Source of the DNA: Bacillota bacterium
Lineage (GTDB): Bacteria > Bacillota > UBA4882 > UBA8346
DNA length: 48,041 nucleotides
Direction of reading: 5' to 3'
NCBI GenBank assembly: GCA_023417475.1
Contig: JAEZFP010000014.1
Span: forward strand, 1 to 48,041
The notes below the pieces were generated by a model. That model had not been told where the DNA came from, searched no databases, and saw nothing but the letters and a program-made list of their open reading frames with translations. Both the position numbers and the translations under genes were made by a program. Below are positions 23,687 to 30,708 of this stretch, in pieces (position 1 is the first letter of the stretch; every line of letters begins with the position of its first letter).

Positions 23687-23721
23687 AAAAGACGCCCGCT
23701 GTTCCGAAGACAGCGGACGTC
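23687..23721 (-). terminator. Terminator of the sugar ABC operon
   Basis: On the minus strand a 12-bp stem (GACGTCCGCTGT/ACAGCGGGCGTC, one G-U pair) with a UUCG-containing loop is followed by TTTT, 36 bases after the second permease stop. Confidence 0.88.
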
Positions 23722-23757
23722 GACCACCGTTTGGCGGTCATTGCCGACCCGGGCCGG

Positions 23758-24618
23758 TTACTCCTTGATTCCTTGGGTGGCGATTCCCTTCACAAAAAAC
23801 TGCTGCGACAGCAAGAATAAAATCAAGGTCGGGATCACGACCGTAATCGTCCCCGCCATGATCATGCCCCACTCCTGTTCGGCGGCGGGGCTGAATAACA
23901 TCTTGATCCCCTGTTGGGTGGTTTTCAGGGGGTCGGCATTGATGATCAGCAACGGCCAAAGGTAGGTATTCCACATCGCCAAAAAGTTGATGGTAGCCAG
24001 GCCGGCCAAGGCCGGACCGGACAACGGGAGTAAAATCCGGCATAAAAACCCGAACGGACCGCAACCGTCGCTTTCCGCCGCTTCCTTCAGTTCCTTCGGG
24101 ACCGTCTTAAAATGTTGCATAATCAATAAGGTAGTGGTGGCGCTGGCCAGAAACGGCATCACCAATCCCGCATACGAATTGGCCCAACCCAATTGGCTGA
24201 TCAACTCGAACAGCGGGACCACCCGCACCTCCAACGGCAACATTAAGGTGAATAAGATACTGTAAAACAGCACTTTTTTGCCCTTAAATTCAAAATGGGA
24301 AAAAGCGTAGCCACTGGTTACCCCCAAAACCAGTTTCCCGATCATTACAATGACCGAGGCGTAGAAACTGTTCAGCAACAGCCGTTCCATCCGAACCAGC
24401 CGCCATGCTTCGTGATAATTTTGCAGATAAAAACGGTTGGGCCAAAACGATGGCGGATAAGTAAAGATCTGGTCATGCGGTTGAAAACTGATGCTCAGAC
24501 CCACCAAAATCGGCAGCATCACCAACAGGCTAGCCCCGCTTAATAACATATGCCACAAAAGTGTTTGCCACGTTTGCTGTTTTAATAACCCAAACCGGCG
24601 CTTGATTGGCTTTGCCAT
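23758..24618 (-). CDS. Sugar ABC permease, UgpE/MalG type
   Basis: A 286-aa inner-membrane permease with six helices and the EAA loop (ELKEAAESDGCGPFGFLCRI, then LPLSGPALA). N-terminal MAKPIKRRFGLLKQQTW precedes the first helix, and LLSQQFFVKGIATQGIKE is a typical MalG-like end. The start is ATG 24618 behind AAAGGG. The open frame runs upstream to 24966 only because it shadows the partner permease gene. It is the last gene of the binding protein-permease-permease operon. No dedicated ATPase follows, so a shared MsmX/UgpC-type ATPase encoded elsewhere is expected. Confidence 0.92.
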   Translation of the reverse strand: MAKPIKRRFGLLKQQTWQTLLWHMLLSGASLLVMLPILVGLSISFQPHDQIFTYPPSFWPNRFYLQNYHEAWRLVRMERLLLNSFYASVIVMIGKLVLGVTSGYAFSHFEFKGKKVLFYSILFTLMLPLEVRVVPLFELISQLGWANSYAGLVMPFLASATTTLLIMQHFKTVPKELKEAAESDGCGPFGFLCRILLPLSGPALAGLATINFLAMWNTYLWPLLIINADPLKTTQQGIKMLFSPAAEQEWGMIMAGTITVVIPTLILFLLSQQFFVKGIATQGIKE

Positions 24619-24686
24619 AATGAAGTCCCTTTCGAATCCCTTTGTTGCAACAGATTGTCTTGGATAACGACCGCCGCGATCAGCCA

Positions 24687-25571
24687 TTATTGATAATGAA
24701 CCTTGGCGCCGTTGTACCGGAAATGGACAATGGTAACGCCGATAATTAAAACAAATAAGATCACCGATTGCGCCGCTGCGGAACCGGGACGGAAGTTCAC
24801 AAAGACATCGCGGTAGAGGTTGTAAATGACGAAATTGGTCGCGTTCGCCGGTCCCCCTCCGGTCATAATGTCGACAATGCCGAAGTTTTCGAAGACGGCG
24901 AAGATCAGGTTCATCACTACCAAATAAAAGGTGGTCGGCGCTAGCAGCGGGATGGTAATCCGGCACAACCGGTGCCAGGCGGAAGCCCCGTCGATCTGCG
25001 CCGCTTCGATCACGCTCTCCGGGATCGCTTGCAACCCGGCCAAATAAAACAATATGTTAAAACCGAGATCCTTCCAGATACTCGCGATACAGACCGCTAA
25101 AAACGCCAGATACTCGTCGGTCAACCAATGCGGTTGAATATGAAAGACGGTCAAGAAGCAATAATTCACCAAACCGGCCACCGGATTCAACAAAAAGACC
25201 CATAATGAAGCGGCCACCGCCGGGGAAACCGCGTACGGCATAAAAAAGCAGATCCGGTAAACTTTAACCCCTTTGACTTTCCGGTTCAGTAACACCGCGC
25301 TGAGCAACGATACCCCCAAGCCGGCTCCGATGACGATCACCGCATAGATCAACGTCCGGACCAGGCTGTTGAGATAGCCCGGGTCGCTCAGAATGTTGCG
25401 GTAATTGTCCAGTCCGCAAAAGAACTTATGGGTTCCGAAGGGCGCCTCCCGAAACAGACTCATTACCACCGATTGCAACGTCGGCCAGTATAAAAAGGGC
25501 AGCAGAATCAGAAAAGACGGCAACAGCATCAGGTATGGAAAAAGTTTTTGATATCGCAAACCTTGCATCAT
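24687..25571 (-). CDS. Sugar ABC permease, UgpA/MalF type
   Basis: A 294-aa inner-membrane permease with six predicted helices. N-terminal RYQKLFPYLMLLPSFLILLP is helix 1; the EAA loop is VIEAAQIDGASAWHRLCRIT, followed by IPLLAPTTFYLVV; and FGIVDIMTGGGPANATNFV is the usual late motif of UgpA-type proteins. It pairs with the permease encoded 68 bases downstream and takes substrate from the upstream-encoded binding protein. The start is the ATG pair at 25571/25568 behind a GGGG site. Confidence 0.93.
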   Translation of the reverse strand: MMQGLRYQKLFPYLMLLPSFLILLPFLYWPTLQSVVMSLFREAPFGTHKFFCGLDNYRNILSDPGYLNSLVRTLIYAVIVIGAGLGVSLLSAVLLNRKVKGVKVYRICFFMPYAVSPAVAASLWVFLLNPVAGLVNYCFLTVFHIQPHWLTDEYLAFLAVCIASIWKDLGFNILFYLAGLQAIPESVIEAAQIDGASAWHRLCRITIPLLAPTTFYLVVMNLIFAVFENFGIVDIMTGGGPANATNFVIYNLYRDVFVNFRPGSAAAQSVILFVLIIGVTIVHFRYNGAKVHYQ

Positions 25572-25670
25572 TTATGCCCCGCTTCGTTACGATGTAAGGC
25601 CGCCCGTCACGCTCGCCTTACACCTATGCGCAACGGGCGGCAGAATGAACGATTGATCCGGGTTACCGGA

Positions 25671-27011
25671 TTATTTATAAAGCGAATTGTACTCCGCCAA
25701 CAGTTTGTCGACCTTGGCCGCCGCGTCGTCCAGCGCTTTTTGCGTCGACTTTTTGCCGGCCAACGACTCCTCAATCGCTTCTTCAACGGTTTTGCGGGTG
25801 GCGGCGAACGTACCCATCACCGCTCCTTGGGTCGCGTAATCGTTTTTGGCGATCATCAGTTGTTTAAAGGCGGTCGCATAATTAGAGCGCTCGGCGAAAT
25901 ATTGGGTTTTTTGGGCCGCTTCCAACGACTTCACCGTGGTGGGAAGATACCCGGTGTTCTCAAACCAATAGACCTGTTGTTCGGTGAGGGTCAACCATTT
26001 CAGAAACTCCCAGGTGGCTTTCAACTCGTCCGGCGCATGGTCTTTGGTCGCCCAAAGGCTGGCGCCGCCGATCGACACGCCGCCGCGTTTGACGCCCTGG
26101 GGCAAGGGAAGGTACGCTGTACCCAGTTCGCAGCCGAGTTTTTTCAAGCCGCTTTCAAAGTTGTTCAACTGGCCGGTGGATTCGAACATCATTGCCGCGC
26201 GACCGGTTAAGAACGCTTGTTGCGCCGGAGTGGTGCTGGCGCCGACATTCAACAGGGTTCCCTGGTTAGCCATCTCGCGCCACGCTTCGACAAACCGGAC
26301 CAAGGCCGGGCCGTTAAACAACGCTTTGGTGGGACGGCCGGTCCGGCCGTTATTGTTGTTGACAAACAGCGTGTCCTGGTTATAACACATCTGTTCCGCA
26401 AACCAGCCGTACACGGCCAAGGTCATTCCGTAGCGGGTGACCGCGCCGTTGTTGTCGCGGACGGTCAGTTTCTCAGCCGCTTTCTTCAGCTCTTCATAGG
26501 TTTGCGGCGGTTTATTCGGGTCTAAACCGGCTTGCTTAAAGTAGGTTTTATTGTAATAAAACAACGGCGTCGAGGAGTTGAACGGCATCGAGTGCAATTT
26601 GCCTTCCATCCGGTAGTAGTTGGCGACCGGTTTGATCCACTTGTTCCAGTCAAAACTTTGGTCTTTAGCCACTTTTTTGCCAAGATCCTCAACGGGAATG
26701 GTGATGCCGCTGTCGATCATCACCCGGGTTCCGATCTCATAGATCTGAAGCACATGCGGCGCGGTTTTGGTCCGGACCGCCGCTTGGGTTTTACTTAACA
26801 CATCGTCGTACGTACCGGCGAATTGGGCTTCCACCTTGATGCCGGGGTGGGTTTTGTTAAACTGGTTAACCATATCGTTGACGACTTCCATGTTATGACC
26901 GCCCATGGCATGCCAAAACTGAATCGTCACTTCTTTGGCGGAGACATCGGCGAGACCGCAGACCATCAAAAAAACCGCCATTACAATCCACTTCAACCAC
27001 TGTTTGCTCAT
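25671..27011 (-). CDS. ABC solute-binding protein, UgpB-like
   Basis: A 446-aa exported family-1 binding protein. The signal is WLKWIVMAVFLMVCGLADVS, with cleavage near VSA-KE. The Cys in LMVCG lacks a small residue at -1, so a lipobox is doubtful. The mature N-terminus, VTIQFWHAMGGHNMEVVNDM, and AGTYDDVLSKTQAAVRTKTAPHV closely follow the UgpB pattern (WHAMGG, TYDD), suggesting glycerol-3-phosphate or a glycerophosphodiester, or a related sugar, as ligand. Later blocks are MPFNSSTPLFYYNKTYFKQAG and GRAAMMFESTGQL. The start is ATG 27011 behind AGGAGG; the frame reaches 27041 without a site. It is the first gene of the operon. Confidence 0.9.
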   Translation of the reverse strand: MSKQWLKWIVMAVFLMVCGLADVSAKEVTIQFWHAMGGHNMEVVNDMVNQFNKTHPGIKVEAQFAGTYDDVLSKTQAAVRTKTAPHVLQIYEIGTRVMIDSGITIPVEDLGKKVAKDQSFDWNKWIKPVANYYRMEGKLHSMPFNSSTPLFYYNKTYFKQAGLDPNKPPQTYEELKKAAEKLTVRDNNGAVTRYGMTLAVYGWFAEQMCYNQDTLFVNNNNGRTGRPTKALFNGPALVRFVEAWREMANQGTLLNVGASTTPAQQAFLTGRAAMMFESTGQLNNFESGLKKLGCELGTAYLPLPQGVKRGGVSIGGASLWATKDHAPDELKATWEFLKWLTLTEQQVYWFENTGYLPTTVKSLEAAQKTQYFAERSNYATAFKQLMIAKNDYATQGAVMGTFAATRKTVEEAIEESLAGKKSTQKALDDAAAKVDKLLAEYNSLYK

Positions 27012-27153
27012 TGCAATCCTCCTGTTTTTACGTTTTGCCACTCTAAAAATGGTAGGACAATCTCTTTAAGGGAATTTTATGGCGGGATTAATGACAGCGC
27101 GTATTTGAATTAAATTGCGTTTGAACAATGGTCTTTTTAATGCATAACAAAAA

Positions 27154-27299
27154 ACCGCGGTGAATCGAGGCCACTGAAAAACTGCTCGAAATAACATTGA
27201 CCTACAATATATTGATAGCCTAAAACAAGCTACTCACTATATATTGTAGGTCAATCTTTCAGAGCGGAGGTTTTTCAGTGGCTTGGGCGAATCCGCGGT
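27154..27299. repeat. 146-bp inverted-repeat element (MITE-like)
   Basis: The two arms share three exact blocks in the same order: ACCGCGG, GCCACTGAAAAAC and ATTGACCTACAATATAT, joined by unrelated linkers of near-equal length (9-10 and 13-14 bases). The arms meet at a short centre near 27217-27230. The whole could fold into one long hairpin. Perfect ACCGCGG/CCGCGGT tips mark the ends; I saw no target duplication. It lies between the patatin gene end and the UgpB-like operon start. Confidence 0.85.
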
Positions 27300-27345
27300 C
27301 AATCCTTACGATAACTTATCTGACGGTCAATTTCTTAATCCCTGG

Positions 27346-28215
27346 TTACTCTACCCGCCGCAGCCACTCCCGCAACTGCGCCGTTTGGGCCAACCCTTCA
27401 TCATACCCTTGGCGGTAGAGCGCTTCGATTTTGCCAAGGTCCTGCTCCATCCGGTCCACCGTCAACTTTTGCCGAGGTTGAATCAGATAGACCCGGCCTT
27501 CCCGTTCCAACTGCTCGATCCGGTCCATCCATTGGTTATAACGCTCCGGGCGGGTCCGCAAGGCTTCGCTGATCTTCGGATAACGCCGCAACACCCAGTC
27601 CAGCAGCAGGTTTTTCCCCGCCGGTTCTCTGCGGTAACCGGGGTTGTGGGTTAAAATGATCACATTGGCTTCGTTGCCGTCCCGCAACGACTGGGCGATC
27701 GGAATCGCATCGGACACGCCGCCGTCGTAATAATCGCGTTCGCCGATCCGCACCGGCGGCGCCAGCAACGGCAAACTGCTGGAAGCCCGCATGATGTTGT
27801 CAACGAAATACCGGGGCTCGTGGTCATGCTGGCAAAAATAGACCGGTTCGCCCGTCAGGCAATCGGTGATCCCCACCTTAAAAACGGTCTCACTCCGGTG
27901 CAAACGCTCATAATCCAGCGGTACCAACTCATCCGGGAGAGTCCGGAAGAGAAAATTCATCCCAAAGTAACTGCCTTCGCTGAAAAAGTTGCCCCAACCG
28001 GAATAGCGTTTATCGGCGACCCAATCGACAAAGATCGGGCGGCTCCGCTCCCGGTGTCCGCTGACATAATTACCCCCGGCGTTCGCTCCCGCCGAGACTC
28101 CGATCACATAGGGAAAACGGATCCCCGCATCCATCATCGCGTCCAACACGCCGGCGGTGTATGCGCCGCGCATGCCGCCGCCTTCGAGGACTAAACCGAC
28201 TTTTTGCGCTGTCAT
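27346..28215 (-). CDS. Patatin-like phospholipase
   Basis: A 289-aa Ser-Asp hydrolase of the bacterial patatin family (YjjU-like). The oxyanion motif is LVLEGGGMRGAYTAGVLDAM, the nucleophile elbow GVSAGANAGG, and the catalytic Asp is in YYDGGVSDAIPI. It is predicted to act on acyl esters or phospholipids in the cytoplasm; no signal peptide or membrane helix is present. Length fits the YjjU group. The ATG is preceded by GAGGTG. It stands alone, with the inverted-repeat element 47 bases beyond its end. Confidence 0.92.
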   Translation of the reverse strand: MTAQKVGLVLEGGGMRGAYTAGVLDAMMDAGIRFPYVIGVSAGANAGGNYVSGHRERSRPIFVDWVADKRYSGWGNFFSEGSYFGMNFLFRTLPDELVPLDYERLHRSETVFKVGITDCLTGEPVYFCQHDHEPRYFVDNIMRASSSLPLLAPPVRIGERDYYDGGVSDAIPIAQSLRDGNEANVIILTHNPGYRREPAGKNLLLDWVLRRYPKISEALRTRPERYNQWMDRIEQLEREGRVYLIQPRQKLTVDRMEQDLGKIEALYRQGYDEGLAQTAQLREWLRRVE

Positions 28216-28345
28216 TTTAGGAACACCTCAATTGGATCAATTCAACAATCGGACTTATTTTGCTTTCTTTGGCTATTGGAGCGGAAGTTCCTGCCGGAGA
28301 CGGTGAAAAAAGAAGGTTTGCAGCGGCGACTCGCGATGGAACGTT

Positions 28346-28555
28346 CCAAAATGCTTCCGGAACATGCCAATCCGGCTCTGGCAAATGCCAAAGTGATTCT
28401 GGAACATCCCAAAGTTATTTTGGACAGTTCCAATATCGTTCCGGCGCCTGCCAATGCTCCTCCGGATCATGCCGGAGTCATTCTGGAACCTTCCAAAATG
28501 CTTTTGGCACGTGCCAAAGTGATTTTGGACATTTCCAAAGTTATTGCGGAACTGA
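28346..28555. repeat. 21-bp minisatellite, ten units
   Basis: Ten consecutive 21-bp units beginning CCAAA (or a variant) run from 28346 without a break. The approximate consensus is CCAAAGTGATTCTGGAACATG, whose first 15 bases are a dyad (CCAAA...TTTGG). Because 21 is a multiple of three, several frames on both strands stay open. The plus frame gives a seven-residue repeat (KVILEHP, KVILDSS, KMLLARA) and the minus frame FGMFQNH-like heptads. None of these frames has a convincing ribosome site, so I annotate DNA repeat only. Unit divergence of 20-50 percent shows the array is old. Confidence 0.88.
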
Positions 28556-28733
28556 TCGCAATCATTACGCCATCATCCCGAAACCGGTTGCGGATTCTCT
28601 AAAGTGACTGTGCGCTGTTTTTTGGCTCCGCGTTTTTGAAATTTCGACCGTACATAAAAATTTTTACCGCTTTGACCAGCCTAACTCTTCCCCAAAACGC
28701 TTTTACCTTCCGTTACACACAATCACATAATCA

Positions 28734-28762
28734 TTGACTATACACCATGGTAGTGTTATACT
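28734..28762 (+). promoter_or_regulatory. Canonical sigma-A promoter
   Basis: TTGACT (28734-28739), exactly 17 bp, TATACT (28757-28762). Transcription should begin near 28769, giving a 60-base leader to the ATG at 28829. Confidence 0.8.
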
Positions 28763-28828
28763 ATACCCATAGCAAACCATTCCGGAAGGGTTTCGTCTAT
28801 CTATTTTATTTATCGGAGGTAATAAACA

Positions 28829-29197
28829 ATGACAGATGTAGTCAATGAAAATCCCGTCACCCCCACCCCGGCGAAACGGCGTCATGAACCGCGCACCCTG
28901 GAAGCCCAACTGCTCCAAACCGCCGAACTGCTCGGCGGTATCCAGGCCAACAGCGAACAAATGACCGAATTCGGCTTCGACACCGCTTTCGTCACCGAGT
29001 TGCATTCCTACTACCAAAACACCATCGATACTCATCACGAACGTCTCGCCCATAAAGCGCGGATGATGGAGAAGACCAAAGAGTGCCTGACCAACCTGCA
29101 AAACATGACCGCCCTCTACACCAAAGTCCGCAAACGCATCAAACTCGAACTCCCCAAAGAAACCTGGCGCGAATTCGGCATCGTCAACGACCGCTAA
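28829..29197 (+). CDS. Orphan helical protein (122 aa), unknown
   Basis: An unrecognised protein that is clearly a gene: strong promoter, TCGGAGGTAATAAACA ribosome site before the ATG, C-rich third codon positions and its own terminator. A Pro/Arg-rich start (NPVTPTPAKRRHEPRT) leads into an almost wholly helical body (TLEAQLLQTAELLGGIQA, FVTELHSYYQNTIDTHHERL, HKARMMEKTKECLTNLQN, YTKVRKRIKLELP). It ends with ETWREFGIVNDR, an aromatic W-x-x-F-G-I motif that may be a docking tail. There is no signal peptide, membrane helix or catalytic motif. It is the only protein-coding gene on the plus strand in the right half of the window. Confidence 0.8.
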   Translation: MTDVVNENPVTPTPAKRRHEPRTLEAQLLQTAELLGGIQANSEQMTEFGFDTAFVTELHSYYQNTIDTHHERLAHKARMMEKTKECLTNLQNMTALYTKVRKRIKLELPKETWREFGIVNDR

Positions 29198-29244
29198 CCA
29201 ACGTATTCCATCAAGCCAGACGAAAGAAAAGCAAGCAAAACAGC

Positions 29245-29272
29245 TGAGGAGGCGCAAAGCCTCCTCAATTTC
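29245..29272 (+). terminator. Terminator of the orphan gene
   Basis: A perfect 9-bp stem (TGAGGAGGC/GCCTCCTCA, loop of five) followed by ATTTCCT, 48 bases after the stop. Confidence 0.82.
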
Positions 29273-29420
29273 CTATTCCAAATGAAAATTTAGTGATCAA
29301 CAGAACCAATTCGCCTTTTCAGTCACTCGCTCCCGAACGATCGGCCTCACTATTCGATAATATCGGCCGAGAGGTGCTTGCCGGATTGGGTGGTCTGCTT
29401 GAATCGGCATTCGCGTCGTC

Positions 29421-29522
29421 AAAAGGAATGTAGTACAAGGAAGGACCGAGTGAGGACTGGAAGCGTACTCAATGTACGCTGAAGCCCGGAGCGACCGACT
29501 GACGCAGTAATGCATTCCTTTT
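29421..29522. repeat. 102-bp structured element with inverted ends
   Basis: Perfect 10-bp inverted ends (AAAAGGAATG at 29421-29430, CATTCCTTTT at 29513-29522) enclose a central hairpin AGCGTAC-tcaat-GTACGCT (29462-29480). The flanking strings GGACCGAGTGAGGAC and GGAGCGACCGACTGACGC resemble each other in inverted sense. It looks like a small mobile REP/MITE or a structured RNA. No coding potential is seen. Confidence 0.6.
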
Positions 29523-29597
29523 CACGGCGCTCCAGCCAATTCGGCAAAACCTTAATAATCCTCATCTTCTCCTCCTTCCTTCCCATCAACCTTCATC

Positions 29598-29629
29598 CAA
29601 AAAAGAAAACCGCCCAAACTCCCGGCGGT
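29598..29629 (-). terminator. Terminator of the polysaccharide operon
   Basis: On the minus strand ACCGCC (29624-29629) pairs with GGCGGT (29609-29614) around a 9-nt loop and is followed by a long T-rich run, 22 bases after the last gene stop. Confidence 0.8.
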
Positions 29630-29650
29630 CCTTATCTCTCATCATCAAAC

Positions 29651-30673
29651 TCACGGCAACAACCCGCTGATCTCCTGCTTCCATTGTCCATGCAGGGCCA
29701 CCAGCTGATCCTCAAACTGCTCAATTTCGGGCTTAATCACCTGCTCATTCCCGGCGTCATACCACTCCACCAGCCAACGCAACCCGGCCTCCACCGTCAG
29801 CTTCGGTGCAAACCCCACCTCGCGTTGGGCTTTGGTGCTGTCGTACAAATTCAGCCACTGCTTGTCATGATAAAGATGGCTGTTCAAATTGGGCGCCGCC
29901 GCATACAGCAACTCCGTCGGAATATGCACAATCTGCGGCGCGCTCCCGACCACCTTGCCCAACGTCTGATACAGACTCTCCCACGTCGCGTATTCCATGC
30001 TGTTCACATGATAAGCCTGCCCGTAACTCTGCGGTTTCCCCACCAGCGCCACATACCCGGCGGCCGCATCCGGGGTGAAGGTGAAGTTCATCGGGGTCTG
30101 GCCGTCGCCGAACATCACCACCGGTTTGCCCTCGCGGATCCGTTTCACCAAACCGTAGTTCTGCCGGAAGATCCCCAAGTTGTTGCCGCCCCGCCCAAAA
30201 GTGAGCGACGGCCGGACGATGGTGATCTTCAGATCGTCCAACTCCGGCATGAGGGCGAACAGATACTGCTCCAGCTTGGCCTTGTTCAAGCCATACAGAT
30301 TGTCGGTACTGTCAAAATACTCATTTCCCGCTTCCGGGATGGGCGGCATTTTGCGAAACGGCCGTTTATAACAAGCAATGGACGACGTAATGATCAACTG
30401 TTGCGCCCGGCCGCGAAACGCCCGAATGGTAGAAGCGGCGTCCTGATCGGTATAGGCGATCATATCAATGACCACATCAAACCGTTCTTTCGCCATCTGC
30501 GCTTCAAACGCCGCATAATCAAACCGGTCACCACTCAAACGCCGCACGGCTCCGCCAAGCTCCGCCGCCCGTTGGCCCCGGTTATAAACGGTCGTCTCGT
30601 GTCCGGCCGCCACCAACTGCTGAACCACTTCCCGGCTGATTGAGCCTGTCCCGCCAATCACTAAAACTTTCAT
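29651..30673 (-). CDS. NAD-dependent epimerase/dehydratase (extended SDR)
   Basis: A 340-aa cytoplasmic sugar-nucleotide-type oxidoreductase. The Rossmann glycine motif is VLVIGGTGSISREVVQQL, DMIAYTD follows, and the active-site Ser pair (ITSSIACYKRPF) and YGLNK (the YxxxK dyad) are intact. A C-terminal substrate region has FGDGQTPMNFTFTPDAAAGY. The start is ATG 30673, eight bases after GGAG. It is the last gene of the operon, 35 bases after the 2-epimerase gene, so it probably modifies a nucleotide sugar of the polymer. The exact reaction is not readable. Confidence 0.85.
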   Translation of the reverse strand: MKVLVIGGTGSISREVVQQLVAAGHETTVYNRGQRAAELGGAVRRLSGDRFDYAAFEAQMAKERFDVVIDMIAYTDQDAASTIRAFRGRAQQLIITSSIACYKRPFRKMPPIPEAGNEYFDSTDNLYGLNKAKLEQYLFALMPELDDLKITIVRPSLTFGRGGNNLGIFRQNYGLVKRIREGKPVVMFGDGQTPMNFTFTPDAAAGYVALVGKPQSYGQAYHVNSMEYATWESLYQTLGKVVGSAPQIVHIPTELLYAAAPNLNSHLYHDKQWLNLYDSTKAQREVGFAPKLTVEAGLRWLVEWYDAGNEQVIKPEIEQFEDQLVALHGQWKQEISGLLP

Positions 30674-30708
30674 CTTCGTCACTCCATTCCTGATGCGTTT
30701 TTACGATC

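Larger units (their letters stand above)
23089..23757. other. Gene-poor region with decayed sequence
   Basis: Apart from the binding-protein remnant (23310-23450) and the terminator at 23687-23721, no intact gene is supported. The plus-strand frames at 23317-23688 and 23423-23665 have no ribosome site and unlike-protein composition. The frame switching around 23300-23640 suggests a degenerated gene. Nothing else is recognised. Confidence 0.45.

Noticed and set aside
23317..23688. 123-aa plus-strand frame
   Set aside because: No ribosome site or recognisable domain; the overlapping +3 frame carries the binding-protein-like fragment instead.
24619..24966. N-terminal extension of the UgpE-like permease
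   Set aside because: Translation is Arg/Cys-rich shadow sequence of the partner permease; a ribosome site supports ATG 24618.
28204..28602. 132-aa heptad-repeat protein on the plus strand
   Set aside because: Start overlaps the patatin gene start on the other strand, no ribosome site, and equally open frames exist on both strands; treated as a minisatellite.
29510..30643. 377-aa plus-strand frame opposite the epimerase
   Set aside because: Antisense shadow of a well-supported SDR gene; His/Pro/Gln-rich translation with no motif.
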